The notes: a model not told the origin generated them from the sequence alone. Counted from the stretch's first letter, positions 24,090-36,902 are shown. The stretch: 64,000 bases of DNA from Cudoniella acicularis (GCA_013054445.1 JAAMPI010000047.1:1-64000), one strand, 5' to 3'. Made by a program: numbers and translations.

Positions 24090-25143
24090 CTAACTGTAGC
24101 CAAAGCCACCATTCAATGCAGTTGCTAGCACATAAATCGTCCTCAGCATGGGCGTTTCCACACCGTGCTCTCTGGCAAGCCTAAACACATTACCCACAAT
24201 AGCCTCGACCTCCATGATTCTCCCAGCAAGTGCATCTGCCAACATACTCGGCTGAACACCAGGAAGCTCACGAACTGTTGACCTTGCCAGTTGAAAATCT
24301 ATCAGAGCAGTATCGATGCCGGAATACCCACAGGCATTCGCGGCAGCCGCGATCTCGAGCATCACCCCTCGAACAAAGTCCTTTGCCTCGGGACTCGACT
24401 TCAAGACTTGCACATCCCGCGAGCGTGATAGAGCGCAGATGGGGTTCCAGGCAGCGTTCACCAACAGCTTTGACCAACGTTCGAATTGGATATCTTCGTG
24501 AACCTGAGTTGATGCTCCAGTTTCTTTAAGAAGATTTGCAAATCGCGATGCAGATTCTGTGTTGGAAGTGGCGGGATACGAGCCTATGTGAAGCAACTCG
24601 ATCTCTTTGTGCTGTATAACTCCTGGACTGATTTGAGTCGCTGGAAGGTATACAACGGTGCTCAGTAATGGATTGTCCGGAAAGAGCTTGGAGTATGGTT
24701 CCTCGATAGCAATTCCATTCTGAACTAGCACAATCGTCGTCTTGGGTGAGACAGCGGGTTTGATCAGCTCGGCTGTTGATGGAACTGTCGGCAATGCTTT
24801 GGAGCAGACCAAGACATAATCGAAGTGAGACTCTGGGTCAACTGCCGCGGCCTCATCTACGGAACGGACAACAACAGGCTGGACCCTTTGGCCCTCTCCC
24901 CATAGCGAGGAGTTTATCGTGAAGCCATTTTGTGAGACGAATTCAAAATTTGAACGGCAGACTGTGACGATGTTGGATGCCGGTATAGCTCGAGAGAAGA
25001 GAAATGCGTCTTCGACAAGTTAGCACTATTTAGATGAAACATCCTCTTGTAATGGGAATTCAGAAAAAAAAGAACAAAGAAATAAGTTACTTACAGGTCG
25101 CGCCAATACTCCCTGTACCAAATATTAGAATTCTTGGAGCCAT
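24090..25143 (-). CDS. 2-dehydropantoate 2-reductase (ketopantoate reductase, ApbA/PanE family)
   Basis: Family enzymes use NADPH to reduce 2-dehydropantoate to pantoate on the pantothenate/CoA route. Fungi carry several paralogues, and the substrate of this one is not shown by the sequence. Exon 1 (25095-25143) encodes MAPRILIFGTGSIGAT with the Rossmann glycine motif GxGxxG. Intron 25010-25094 has a GTAAGT donor and joins codon T/AC in frame. Exon 2 (24090-25009) holds VLVCSKALPT, TTIVLVQNGIAIEE (the strand before the active-site region) and the C-terminal helical domain with FERWSKLLVNAAWNPICAL, where the KxxxNxxxN-type residues lie. The total of about 322 residues matches the family. No defect is seen. 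Confidence 0.87.
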
Positions 25144-25397
25144 GATCTTTTTGTTGATTAACCTTCGTTTTCTCACAGGGGTGATTCAAGCTGACCAAAA
25201 TTATAGGAAAGGTGGGGGAACACGTGACCGCGCCCTTCCAACGTGTCGATGAAACGCGTCTCATCCGAAACATCGCGTTTTCGTCTACAGCACTCCGTTC
25301 GAGCATTTCATCTCGAACATCTGCAACGGTTAGTGTGTGCTGCCTTTCAATTCTCTGCTGGGTGAAAATTAACGATGGAGAATCAGCTCTCCCTCCA

Positions 25398-26989
25398 ATG
25401 GCACCCCAAAACCACGACTTCATCTCCAACCTTCCACCAGAATGCAAATGCGCCGTCGTTGGTTTCCTAGCTGCAAAAGATGCAGCGAATCTGCGGCTTA
25501 CTTCTCGAATTTGACGTGATATAGCTGCTGAGGGACTTTTAAATGTTTTTACGAGAAATGGCTGCTTCGAAGACGGCTTCATTACACGTGGCATTTTTGT
25601 CATCCAGCCTTGGTCACGCTACCGCAGCATTGCCAATGGACTCATTGAATGGATGGGCTAACACATCAAGGAGATTAAAGTATACCTTCCGGATAAAAGA
25701 GTTGACAATTTGGTAGCCGCTGCGGAGATAGCGATGAGTCTGAAAGAAGACTCCGATGCGCCGTGGCCGAAATACCGTCTTACGCTCGGTCATGACTCTG
25801 TAGACTCGGATAACTACGTCTCGCTCATCCAAATATTTTCTCAGCTGCAATATATCGACACCTTGAGTGTTTCTCAAAACGATGCCAGTTCCTGAAATCT
25901 GAAAGACTGCTTAGAACCTTTTGGGAGGATTATGTGGTTGGTGACGATTACCAATTGCTCTTTGGGCATGAATATCAAGACAATGATACTGCTTCCATCC
26001 AGTATACCAGAATTCTCAAAGAAATTGAGTATTCCAAGTCGCCAATCAGAAGATTGCCCTTGGACTTGGTTCTGTTCGATGTCTTCGAACTCTTGGACGA
26101 TTCCGCGGCTGTCGATGTTGATGACAGCAAAATACGCCAAAGTTTAATGGACACGACAATACAACTCGACGAAATCCTCAACGGGGTTCAACATCTGCAT
26201 ATGGTCATTGTGGTGGACAGCAGTGATAGTGACTTATCTTTCTTTCAGGACAACGCTTCCGCTCTTTCTGACTTTCTGGGCACTATGTCAAGCCTACAGA
26301 GTTTGTCCCTGGCATAGTCAGATTCGAATGACCCTTTACCCATCTCCTTGCAATTCCAGTATCTGGAGATTTGGCGCATTTTGCAAACTGCCTTGTTCAA
26401 GAACGCTAGGGCGAAGCTCGAAATCCTCAGACTAGAAAACTTCCGGGCTCTAGATAATCTATTTCTTCGATTTATCATCAAGCATGCCTCTTCCATTCGA
26501 AAATTGTCTCTTAACGGTTGTTTTCTAGGATATTCGTATCGAGACTATAATTTATCATCAAGCTCATGGAGGTCTCACCATAGCGAGGACAACCTCCGGA
26601 GAATGCTGGAAAGCGTAAGGGACCAGACGACGCTTGACGAATTTCAAGTTCGTTTCAACACAAGAGAAGGTGCCTTGTACGACGAAATCTAGGAACACAA
26701 CGATGAAAGCTGGAATAGAATGTGGGAGTTCAAAGACTTTGACTGGAAAGCCATCTCGAATGACTTGAAAGCCCTCCCTGAGGGTTATTATCTCGATGAT
26801 CATTATTTGTTGAACTGCTTTCTCCGTGGTCTGTGCCCTTGGCCGATGGTCCAGGATACTCCTGACTTGTACTGGGCTCCTGAATTCGCAACACTATGGA
26901 CGAAACTGCTATAATGGGAGCCGGACGTAGAAGAAGTCTCGGAAACAGAGGACGGTGACTGGCGCTTGCGGCCAGACCCAAGGATTTGA
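25398..26989 (+). pseudogene. F-box/leucine-rich protein pseudogene
   Basis: Starts MAPQNHDFISNLPPECKCAV, an F-box-like opening (LPPECKCAVVGFLAAKDAANLRLTSR), followed by long frames with Leu-rich segments (LQSLSLA, LEILRLENF, IRKLSLNGCF). These suggest a substrate adaptor of SCF ubiquitin ligases. The frame is broken by TGA at 25512, TAA at 25659, TAG at 26315, TAG at 26690 and TAA at 26912, and by one frame change near 25885-25900. Every stop can be explained by C to T at a CGA, CAA or CAG codon. The rest of the protein remains readable, so inactivation is recent. No intact paralogue lies in the window. Confidence 0.75.
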
Positions 26990-27451
26990 GAGAGATGTTG
27001 TTATATATCGCTATCTAATTTTCCTTAGGCTGGGATCTTGGACACCTAGCCTGGGCACGCAATAAAGAAGCACGTCGTGCCCCGGGCGAATGGCCTGCTT
27101 TCAGGGAATCCCCGGGGCTGAGGTAGTTTGCCAGTTTCCCCTAAGGACTAACATGTTCGGAAGACAGGTTCTATCAATTGTTAAAAAGAAGAAGAAGAAG
27201 AAAAGGACTGCATAGAATCAGCAACTGCTGCCGTCAGCTTAGTCGGAGTTTGAAGCTCGAAAGCTGAGAGAAAACAGGACGTTGAGGAGTAATAATAATG
27301 GTCAAAGTTTTGACGCAAAATCGAGAAGACCTTGTCTTTCGAGAGCAATCAATGAAACTGGGGAATAGAGATATACAACCAAAAGTATAGTATCAAAATT
27401 AAAACATTCTCATTATTGAACTTCTACGAGTCGAGTGTTGCACTCCTTTTT
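26990..27451. other. Intergenic
   Basis: Contains a short GAA run (about 27185-27205). This is the shared 3' flank of the F-box pseudogene and the phosphatase. No gene is seen. Confidence 0.55.
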
Positions 27452-29146
27452 CTAAACCGCAATCATGCCATTGCATTTCCCCTGGACAAGGCTGGCACCT
27501 ATTCCAACTAGTCCATCAAAGTACGCCAGAACCGTCTCAAGCGGAACCATATCCATTAATCCCAGACTGGGATTAGAACTTCTGAGAACTTGTCCTTTCC
27601 ACAGGACACGGATGTAGTAGCCACTGGCACTTGTAGCTGGCGTAGAGGATGGTGACGGGATACCTGTTGTTGAGGCTTCCTTCTTATAAAGCTCAAACAC
27701 CACTTCAGAGCCCATGCCTGGCCAAATCATCACATCCAGCTGTAAAACAGATAACAATCTGGACAACGAGCCATCATGAGCGACATTATGTCTGTATATC
27801 ACGTTACTTTTTCCAGCAACGAAATCTCGAATGTGAGTAGTCAGCTCTCCAATCCAGACTCCATAACTGGTAGCACTCGCTGCGAGACTTCGGGGATCAT
27901 CTCGGTAGATGTAGGAGTACTCGTAGTTTCCAAGCCGGTAAACTTCATTGGCGTAGTCTTGTGTAATGCATGTTGTGGAATTGACTCCGTTGACAAGTTT
28001 ACATGGTAGAGGTTTTGCGTGGCATTGTCGGGCTGAGAGATTGTCGTAGTAATGATCAAAACTTGCGTGGAAACCGGAATCGCTTGGTGATACACCGGAG
28101 ATGTTGTCAAGTGCGGAGTAAAGAGGTGACGCTGCTGTGAGGTGATTTGTCCAGTTCGTGCCGGATTTGATGGCTGAGAACAGGTTCGATGAAATAGAGC
28201 AAGTGTATGTGGGCTCTAGTGAGTCAACCCCGCTTGGCTACTTGGGAGTTAGCATATTTTCACCTCAGGAGACTCCCTGTTTTTACCTGAATCAAGAGTG
28301 GATAATCTGCTTCTGTCCCAAACATGCCGTTTATAACCATTCCAGCAACCTCACTTGTAATTACGTTTTGCGTGACCCTAAATGTGACTTTCTCGTTGGC
28401 GTTGTCCGGAAGAAAGCCCACCAAGTCATGATAAACGCCATATAAATCTCTCCCATGTTGCCATGAATCATCCAGCCCTTCTGCCGTAATCTGAGGAAAC
28501 TGGCAACTCCCTAAAAATCCGGAAGGTATAAATGGATTTTGAGGCGAAAGGTATCCTTGCCAATATGCATGCGCCGATTTCTTGCCAGCATTCGGTTGTC
28601 CGTAATAGAATAACCCTTCATCGTCACAATTCCATCCATATGATTCGACGGGGAAAGAATTCGAAGCATAAACCGTTCGTTTGTGATGTCGATGGATCTG
28701 CAGAACGTTAGTTTCATCTGGCCATGTTCATACACGAGAATACCTACCACTTCGACATATTGAAGCTTGTACTCTGGTGAAGGCTTCTTGTATTCAATCG
28801 CCCGTACATGTGGCATGTTACACCAATTGTAAACTCCATATTGACCTTCCGGTGTCGCCGAGCTGTTGTAGATGAACCCATATACACCAGATCCCCCCAC
28901 AACTTGCGTCAAATTGTTGATAGCAGTCGCATTCGGCGCATGCCAATTGAGGTCAACGGTCGAAGCAGCTATGCCGTGACGAGCAAGAGACGCCGCAACA
29001 GCGGCCATAAAACTAGCTCTCGGATTCGTCTGCATGGTGTATATCTCCTGGCTAACAATTCGAAATAGCAGTATCACGCCAAGGACAGGAATAAGCTTCG
29101 TGATCCAAAGGCCGCCGAAGACTGGCGAAGCTCGAGGGTGGTCCAT
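27452..29146 (-). CDS. Secreted or membrane-anchored histidine acid phosphatase
   Basis: A histidine phosphatase superfamily member (acid phosphatase branch 2), probably hydrolysing phosphomonoesters outside the cell or in the secretory path. Exons 28748-29146, 28287-28697 and 27452-28213 are all multiples of three. Introns are 28698-28747 and 28214-28286. The protein is about 523 residues. A hydrophobic segment near residue 20 (LIPVLGVILLF) is a signal anchor or signal peptide. The catalytic loop appears as VEVIHRHHKRTVYASNSFP at the first splice join; His replaces the Gly of the textbook RHGxRxP. The distal catalytic His-Asp is in NVAHDGSLS. NWCNMPH, CHAKPLPCKL and CITQDYA provide likely disulphide cysteines. 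All exons are intact. Confidence 0.87.
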
Positions 29147-30243
29147 CCATTATATGTACTCTAAGGCTTTTGCGCGCCGCGCTTGTCGCCCACGTTGGAA
29201 GGAGCTCCTGTGATAATGTTGAGGGTTGAATGAAAGCTTGGCAAGCTTGGTATTCCGTTACCGCGGACGAGCTGCAGTTTCGGTCGGCGGTCAATGGTGG
29301 GTTACAGGCTGTGGAGCTTCAGGGACCCACGTGCTGAAACGCCACAAATGAATGGCTGGCGGGGTTATAGCAGGGCGAACCTTAACACAACTTCAATTGC
29401 TGCTCCTCGAACTCTTCCTCTTGGCTGCATATTATTATTTCTCTTCAAAAAATCAATGAAATGAGGTAAGCAATTCTCTTATTCTTTAGTCTCAGCCGCT
29501 TGTAAAAACAGCACAAGAGTTAAAAAGTCACGTGGCGTCGTGAGAGGGGTTCAAGTCGCTATTTAAAGGTTCTGCGAACTTCTTTTCCATCAAGCGCAGT
29601 CTCTTAGTTATATTGCTATAAGAGGCGCTATCAAAATATTTACTTCTGTCTGGATCATATGTGCTATCACCCCCGCCTTCTACCCCGCCTCAAACATTCC
29701 GATTTAATTACCGTATAGATTGACGAGAGTCGGTTCGCGCTATACCTAATATAGAAAGGCAAATATAGTGAATGCTTCGTTTTGTACAAATACGTAATCC
29801 TATCCCAGAGTACAAATAAAAAAATTATCTAGGCAATTGATTTTTCAATATCTCCCAATCTGTAAATAATTTAGAACTTTTATGCTCTATATTAGGTATA
29901 GCGCAAACCGACCCTCGTCAATCTATACAGTATTACAGGTGTAATCTTCGTCCTTAAATGCTAGAGAATCGTTTAGTTTGATTTCCTTTCTTTGTCATTG
30001 AGTACAAGTTTATCCATTCTTAAATACGTAATATATATAGCCCAAAAGATCAAACGCGTCATCCCTATAATGTAGAATCGTATATACTTACTGGATATAC
30101 AGCCAAGCCTTCTAGAAAGATATGAATTCTTTCTTCCGCGAACTCCCGCTTATAATCCCCACTCCTACTCCAAATACACTCTGCATTTCACAACCAACAC
30201 TCTAAACCTCCTAGTTTTCACACCCCTGACTTCAACCCACCCT
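29147..30243. other. Intergenic containing a MITE
   Basis: Holds the phosphatase promoter side, a 220-bp MITE (29711-29930), and the 3' flank of the WSC-domain gene. No coding sequence is seen. Confidence 0.6.
29711..29930. mobile_element. 220-bp MITE with about 46-bp inverted repeats and TA target site
   Basis: The left end starts CCGTATAGATTGACGAGAGT. The reverse complement of the right end starts CTGTATAGATTGACGAGGGT. Both continue through CGCGCTATACC-like sequence to TAATATAG with only three or four differences in about 46 bases. TA dinucleotides flank the unit exactly (29709-29710 and 29931-29932), as expected of a Tc1/mariner-type insertion. The interior is AT-rich and non-coding. Confidence 0.85.
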
Positions 30244-33200
30244 TCAAGGGGGAGGCGCAACAGCAGCAGCAGTCTGGTACACACTCAATATCACGCCCGC
30301 TCCACAAAGCTCAGTTGCATCCCCATCACAAGGCATAGTACACTGTGACTCAGGGATCGCCACCGCGCCGACCGAAAACGTGTTCCCGCAATAACATTCT
30401 CGCGACCACTCGGTGCCGAAATACGTGAAGCCAGTGCAAGCAGTTGCACACTGCTCGAGCGTCATGGCATTATCGGCGACTGAGTAGCCGGTTAAAGCAC
30501 GCTGGTATGTGCCCTCGCTCATACAGCTTAGGTAGTTGTACCCGAGTACAGAAGCCTTGTGTTGTGGACCAGTGATGACAACAGGCGGGGGGGAGTTGGT
30601 ATTCTCGAATACGGAGAGACGCAGACCGGCGCCACAGATCTCAGCACTGTTTCCAGAGCAGGGAAAGTAGCATTCTTGGGGGGGGAGCGGGGACAGAGCC
30701 CGCGGAGAAGCTGTTCCCACAGTAGCATTCGCGTCCGTATTCGAGGCCGAAGAACGTGTAGGCTGCACAGTCGGCTTGGCAGGATTCAACAGTCATGCCG
30801 TCGTAGGCTGTGGATTTTAGATTCAAGGCACGTGTGTTGGTGGCTTCTGTGCGGCAGCCGTAGTAGTCAAAACCGACTCCGCTAGGGATGGGTGTGGGTG
30901 TGGGTGTGGGTGTGGGTGTGGGTGTGGGTGTTGAAATAGCGGAAGAGGCGGGAGTGGTGGCTAATTTGTAGACGTCTAATCTTACTCCTGCGCCGCAGTA
31001 TTCCAGAGGGTTACCGTCGCAGAGCATGTTACATTGTTCAACTGGGACTTCAACGCTGCCTGGTTGGAGTTCGTCTCCACAATAACATTCTCCAGACCAT
31101 TCGACGCCGAAATATGTGAAGTAAGGCCCGCAGAAATTAGCACACATTTCAACTGTCATTGTTTCATAGTTGACGAGGGTTGCTTGGTTGAGGGCACGGG
31201 TGTTTGTAGCTTCAGTGTAGCATCCGAAGAAATCATATCCTCCGGCCGAGGGGACCGTCTCAAGGGTTGGGATTACGGTGCTCGAGGATGTGCCGGTAGA
31301 AGATGTTGATACACTCGTTGCTAAGGTCGTTGATGGGGAGGCAGAGGTGGTGACTGGCAAAGTGCTCGATGAAGGCGATGATGGTTCAGAAGCTGGCGTA
31401 GATGCGGCGGAAGAAGATGCTGACAAGCTTGAACTAGGCACAGCTATCGACGAACTTGGAGCTGCCAACGATAAACTTCCTGCGGCCGTTGAGGAGCTTT
31501 GGGCTGCTGACAGACTTGAACTAGCTGCAGCTATTGGCCAGCTTTGAGCTGCTGACAAGCTTGAACTGGCTGCGGCCGTTGAAGAGCTCTGGGCTGTTGT
31601 CAAACTTGAACTGGCTGCAGCTATTGACGAACTTGGAGCGGCCAAGGAGCTGGAACTTACAGCGGCGAGGGAAGAGCTCTGAGCCGCCGATAAGCTAGAA
31701 CTAGCTACCGCTGTACTTGAAGCAGCAGCTGAAGTGCTCGAATAGGCGAAAACAGTTGAGCTTGGGGCAGTGGTGAAAGAGCCTTGGGTTGTTGTTAAGC
31801 TCGAACTGGCTGCGGTCGTTGAAGAGCTTTGAGCTGTTGACAAGGTTGAACTTGCTGCGGCTACGGACGAGCTTGGGGCAGCTTTTGAAGAGCTTTGAGC
31901 TGCTGACGATGTCGATGCTAATGCACTTGAGACCGCTGAAGATATTGAGCAGGCGCTAGGATTATAGGAACTGGCGTCGAAAACAGTCCAATACCCATCT
32001 CCACCACACGTCTCTGTGGCGTCGCTAGGACATGCCGAATTACACTCGGAATCATCTGCTAGAGCCAAGTCATTGGGGTTTTGTAGATTTTCCCCGCAAG
32101 TACACCAAAACTCTTCGTAGAAATATCCAAACGCGGCTACTGAGTAGCTCGCTCTTGTACAAACTGATAAGCAGGATTCAATATCACCCGTCCAAATGCC
32201 GCCATACGGGTAATCAGCTTGGGTGTCCGAGTTATCTGAGAAAAAGGTGTTTATATTAGGATCGGCGTAGCATCCTAGACTTGGTGGTAACGGGGCAACA
32301 GTTGAGGCACAAGCTGCTGAGCTGGACACTAATGTTGGACTAGAAAGCGCAGTAGAACTGGACAAAGCCGCTGAATTAGACAACGTTGCTGAAATTGAGG
32401 GCGCCGCTAGTGAACTGGATAGGGCAGCGGAACTAGACAAAGCTGTGGAGCTAGAAGGGGCAGCTAGTGAGCTAGAGAGGGCAGCGGAACTGGACAAAGC
32501 CGCTGAACTAGAGACAGCAGCAGAACTAGACAACGCTGCTGAACTCGAGGGGGTCACCAATGAACTAGAACGAACAGCAGAACTGGAGGGAGCCGATGAC
32601 AGAGTTGCGGGTAAAAGACTCGAGGCAGCCGCACTTGAACTTGGCGCTGCTGACGAAGTCGAAGACAATGCGGCGTTATAAGTAGTTGAAGGATCAGCGC
32701 TCGACAGGTACGCAGAATAGCTGCTGGAAGTAGCTGCAGAAGGATAGGAACTTGTCAATGCGGCCGAGAGTCCGAGACTTGACGAAGAGGCTGCTGTGAC
32801 TGATGGAATTGCCAATGAAGCAATTGAGGAGGTTGCAGTGGATATTCCAGTAGAGCTTGGTGAGGAGGGATCACTTGCAGATGCAGAGGATGATAAAAGG
32901 GTTGACGATTCTGCCCCGGATATTCCAGTGGAGCTTGGAGAGGAGGGATCGTTTGCAGTTGACGAGGCTGCCCCGGATATTACGCTGGAGCTTGGAGATG
33001 AGGGATCGCTTGCAGATGCTGAGGCTGAAAGAAGAGTCGACGAGGCTGCCGCTATCTCATTCGAGCTTGAAGGACTTAATAAAATGCTTGCCGAAGCTGA
33101 GGCTGAGGCTGATGGGTCATTCGAGGAGGCTGCCGCAGGTGTCTGACTCAAGCTTGGAGCAGCGGAAGGAGAGACAATCGTCAATGCCGCCAAAAGTCCG

Positions 33201-33863
33201 GGGCTCGATGAAGAGGCCGCTACTGGTGTCTGGCTCGAGCTTGAAGCATCGGAAGGAAAGGCACTTGTCAATGTTGCCGAAAGCCCGGGACTCAATGAAC
33301 TAGCCGCGGCTAAAATATCACTTGAGCTTTGGGCAACAGAAGAATATGCAGTGGACACAGCCGCTAGAGTGGAGGTTGATGAACAAGTCGCTGGTCTGGT
33401 GAAACATCCCACATCATAAACCTCGTACCGTGAGGCCTGGTTTGGCGTAAAATCTGAATCGACACTCCCAGGGTAGGTACCGCAGAGGTAAGCTGTCCAA
33501 ATGATACTTCCACAATTAGGATCCGCAGCACAAACTTCCCCGCATGCCTCCGGAGATCTAGGACTGTAGAATTTAGGTTCCGTGTGTACGGGGGGTGAGG
33601 CTAGCAATCCGCATTCGAGGCCAGGGCCAGGCGACGGATTCAATTCCAGTGGGCATGTTGAAATTGAAGAGGGCGAAGATGGAGGACTTGTGTTGGTGGA
33701 TCTTGGAAGGGCAGACGATGCAGCAGCGGACGGTTTTACAAATGCCTGGGCCGAATTAAACAATACTTGTTAGAGTGTTTCTTCTTCAGAGAAGAGTGCC
33801 ACATACCACTGTGAAAAACACACACGCGCTGAGCAGGGCACGCTGAAAGAGTGTGAAAGCCAT
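30244..33863 (-). CDS. Large secreted Ser-rich protein with four WSC domains (one +1 frameshift)
   Basis: Exon 1 (33807-33863) encodes a signal peptide, MAFTLFQRALLSACVFF. Intron 33746-33806 has a GTATGT donor and a CTCTAAC branch site, and joins in phase 0 to AFVKPSAAASS. A Cys-rich N-terminal module (CGEVCAADPNCGSIIW) and long Ser/Ala repeats follow. Four WSC carbohydrate-binding domains come next, recognisable by CYTEATNTRAL, GVEWSGECYCG, GLEYGRECYCG and GTEWSRECYCGNTF. A PTPTPT linker (30889-30931) lies between domains two and three. Inside the third WSC domain the frame changes: eight C (30678-30685, G on plus) where seven would read VPAPPQECYFPCSGNSAEIC. Exon lengths sum to 3n+1. Corrected length is about 1185 residues. 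It is likely a cell-wall or secreted glycan-binding protein; the ligand is unknown. Confidence 0.83.
30889..30931. repeat. GTGGGT minisatellite coding for Pro-Thr repeat
   Basis: About seven copies of the hexamer GTGGGT. On the minus strand they encode the PTPTPT linker of the WSC protein. Confidence 0.9.
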
Positions 33864-35022
33864 AATTGGCATAAGTGAGTGTGTTTCTGGAATAACGACA
33901 ACGACAACTGCCACAAAACGAAGGACGAGCGTTAGCAACGCAGCAAAACCACAACCAAAGAGCGACAATTCGATGAATATCGAAGAACGAGTGTGGAGGA
34001 GACTTCCCAAGTTATGGAGAGAGGATGTGAAAACCCGCGAGAAAGCCTTCCCTCAGGTCGGGAATTCCGCGTAGACTATGAGAAATATTTGAATCACAAC
34101 GAACAGAAATACCGGATCATGACAAGGGTTAACAATGTTACCGCAGAACCCTGGCCATTTTTAACCGCCGTTCATATCATGAACTTGACCTAACCAAGAT
34201 ACGGCAGCAAAAGCGCAACCAGAAGCGGATAGGGGGTTCAAAAGAAAGCACAGGGAAAAACAAACCCAAACCCCGAACAGTGAGGTACCTGACTAGTTTA
34301 AGACTTGGCGTAAACGAGGCTCAAATGCGGCTGAAACATAGCAATTGCCAGGCGAACATTTCCACAAAAGGCTTCCCTCTAATGTTTTCCACCTCTTGAA
34401 CATGGATAATTCCGGTAGGCATGCAATATTTAGAAACTGCAGGGTCAACCCGTATTGAAATTATAGAAATCAATTACGCTGCATGATGTAGTAAAGAAAA
34501 CGCCGAACAGGCTTTGGCTTCGTCATGAAAGCGCCCCTCAAGGACTTTGAATGAGACGGTTGGGGGTGGGGGGGTAGTGAAAACGGTGGAGCGGACCTTG
34601 CCGGTATTCGTCATGGTGGAAATGATGGTAAATACAGATTTGTTCAACGAAGAAAGCAAAAAAAAAAAAACTGTGTCGCCCTTATCATGACTAGGGTCTC
34701 AAAACATGTGAAATTCGTCTCGAAAAATGCGATAGGGGCAGCACACGAAATGTTTGCGCCCTAGATTATCTCCACTCTTTTACCAAGCGAGACCTTGCCG
34801 TGAGACCTTGCCCTTTTAACTTTACACCGTGTAAATGGCCTTGCCCACAGTAACCCGCAAGAGCACAGTGATTTATCCCGGATTAACCAAGAACCTGCAC
34901 CCCACTGCGGCTGCAATCGAAAGTGGGTAGGGTCGTTTATACGGTGTAGGAGTTGATAGCACCTCTCCATTTTGCGACACTTTGTCTGGTGGAAATGGTC
35001 GAGTTTGCGTCACTATTCAAGC
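33864..35022. other. Intergenic
   Basis: About 1.16 kb between two minus-strand genes, including the WSC gene promoter. A poly-A tract lies near 34658-34670 and a G-run near 34561. No gene is supported. Confidence 0.55.
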
Positions 35023-36902
35023 CTACATAACTCCGATTATTTCGCCCACCACACTCTTAAATATGCCCTTGGGGTCAAATTTTGCACGCACAGCAGCGAA
35101 TCGTTGAAGATGCTGTATGAAGGAAATTAGTCGAAGCATGATGTACGGAATTAGGAGTATCTATTACGCACAACCGAATCTAAGTTCTTAACGGACTGTT
35201 TTAAAACATCACGAGTATTTTTCGTCCAATGCGGCCGGCAAGGAAACTCGTTGATCAAAGTAGTAGCTAGATTATGATCTAAGAGGGAGTTAGTACAATT
35301 AATATTAAATTTTGTGCTATTGAACGAAGAAAATCACTGACAAAAGGGTTCATTGAATCTCAGATTGTCTCCCCATGTTGGACGAAAGCTTGGAAAGTCG
35401 AACATTATTGCGCCTTTGCTCCAGTCCGCACCATCAGTATTGTTTATACTCCATACCTGGCCCAATAAATCGTTGTATGGCCTTCCGAACTTGATATTTA
35501 TCCCACTCCTGTAGGTGCTCGTCATGATGATTCCCTTAGCCGTTTCGGCATCGAATAGTGCACGTATACGGTTCAGCAATTTATTGGCAAGTGTGACAGG
35601 AACAGCGAGCTCAAGAGTATATCCTCGGAGATTGTAATCCCATTCTGGGAGCATTCCCGGGTAGAGGCCGCCGATCAATACATCATAATCCCAACCATAA
35701 ACAGGCCAGTCGGATATAGTAGAGTCATTTGTTTTTTCGTGAAAATTTGGCGCAGACCAGATGCCATAAAAGATTGTCTCGGAAAGCATGTTTGAAGTTG
35801 CTAGGATTTTCCCACTGTCGAGAAGGGTCCGAGCTGTAATGGCTTCAACTTCTGTAATCGAAAACGTGGATTGAAAGCCTTGTTGGGAACTGAGGTTTGT
35901 AGGTACAACATCGTAGTAGCGCTGGTGGAATTTTCGAAGATATGGCCACCACTACAATCTTGTCAGAGCTTGAAAGAAGTCAATGCAATGGAGGAAGTTC
36001 ACCCAGAGATTAGCCGTAGCGTATGGAGCAATCAAACCGCAGATTTCGCTATTCAACACGTCGGCTTCTTCGAGTCTAATTTTGGTTAGTAGAATTCTTC
36101 TGTATTTCGTTGACTGACATATTTTGTTGGGCGTAAAGTTTGAAATCAGGGTATATCTTGAACTTGATTCTCGCAATCGGGCCAAGCAGACCTAAAGAAG
36201 TGGAAGCCGCCAGCCAGTCGTCATCGGTCTCGTTGCGGACAATCTGGCGGATAGTTCCTGTGCCATCAATGATATGAATTTCCATAGCACCTGCAGCGAC
36301 CATTGAAGCTTCCCTTAGCGAGGAGCGATGTGCACCCATTGCCACCGCCCCTGCGATAGTCATGTTCCAATTAACGAGAGCATACCCGATAGAAGCTCCA
36401 CGCTCATGCAGATATTCGGCTAGTTCAAAGAACGTCACACCCGCCTCAATAGTTACAGAGCCCTCTGCGCTCCCAAGAGAGAAGCCACTAATACCGTTTA
36501 TGCCTTCAGTTTGAATGACGATTGTGTTGTTGTCATCTGAGCACATCGTGTCATACCACTAGGAGATAGCACGGTTAGTGGCGAGCTTCTTTTATTTGTG
36601 TGACTCGAGACAATGTGTTTCAGGACCGGGAAGGGCGTAGAAACATCAAGAGCTATGACTTTGAGGGTTAAAGTTGAAAGGGGCTTTACCATATGTCCCT
36701 TCCCGCTAGCTCGTACAGGAGTGTTAGATCCAGCCGCCTGCTGGACAATGGAAACCATTTCGTCGACACTTGCGGGATGGTAAATTGTGGATACATTGTG
36801 ACAGGCTGGGAAGCCAACACCATCAAACGTGTTGTAAGGAATAGCAAAGACACAAGTAGAGAACAGGCCAAGAAGGATGGTCACTCCAGTCGAAAAAGCC
36901 AT
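35023..36902 (-). CDS. Secreted FAD-linked oxidase, aldonolactone-oxidase (GULO/ALO) type
   Basis: A VAO-type flavoprotein with an N-terminal FAD-binding domain and a C-terminal ALO domain. Relatives oxidise aldonolactones or other sugar-like substrates; this one's substrate is unknown. Six exons: 36690-36902, 36119-36558, 36003-36075, 35342-35951, 35175-35278 and 35023-35112, total 1530 nt, 509 residues. The signal peptide is MAFSTGVTILLGLFSTCVFA. RASGKGHMWYDT spans the first splice and contains the His often linked to FAD in this family. NWNMTIAGAVAMGAHRSS is the FAD-domain core. RPHWTKNT and AAVRAKFDPKGIFKS close the ALO domain. One intron is only 43 nt (36076-36118). The last donor (GTTGTG) is non-consensus but is the only one that keeps frame. 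Confidence 0.87.

Noticed and set aside
31278..33303. Several plus-strand frames of 75-148 codons opposite the WSC gene
   Set aside because: They are antisense shadows of Ser/Ala repeats; the composition (Glu/Leu/Ala-rich) is what the reverse of Ser codons gives.
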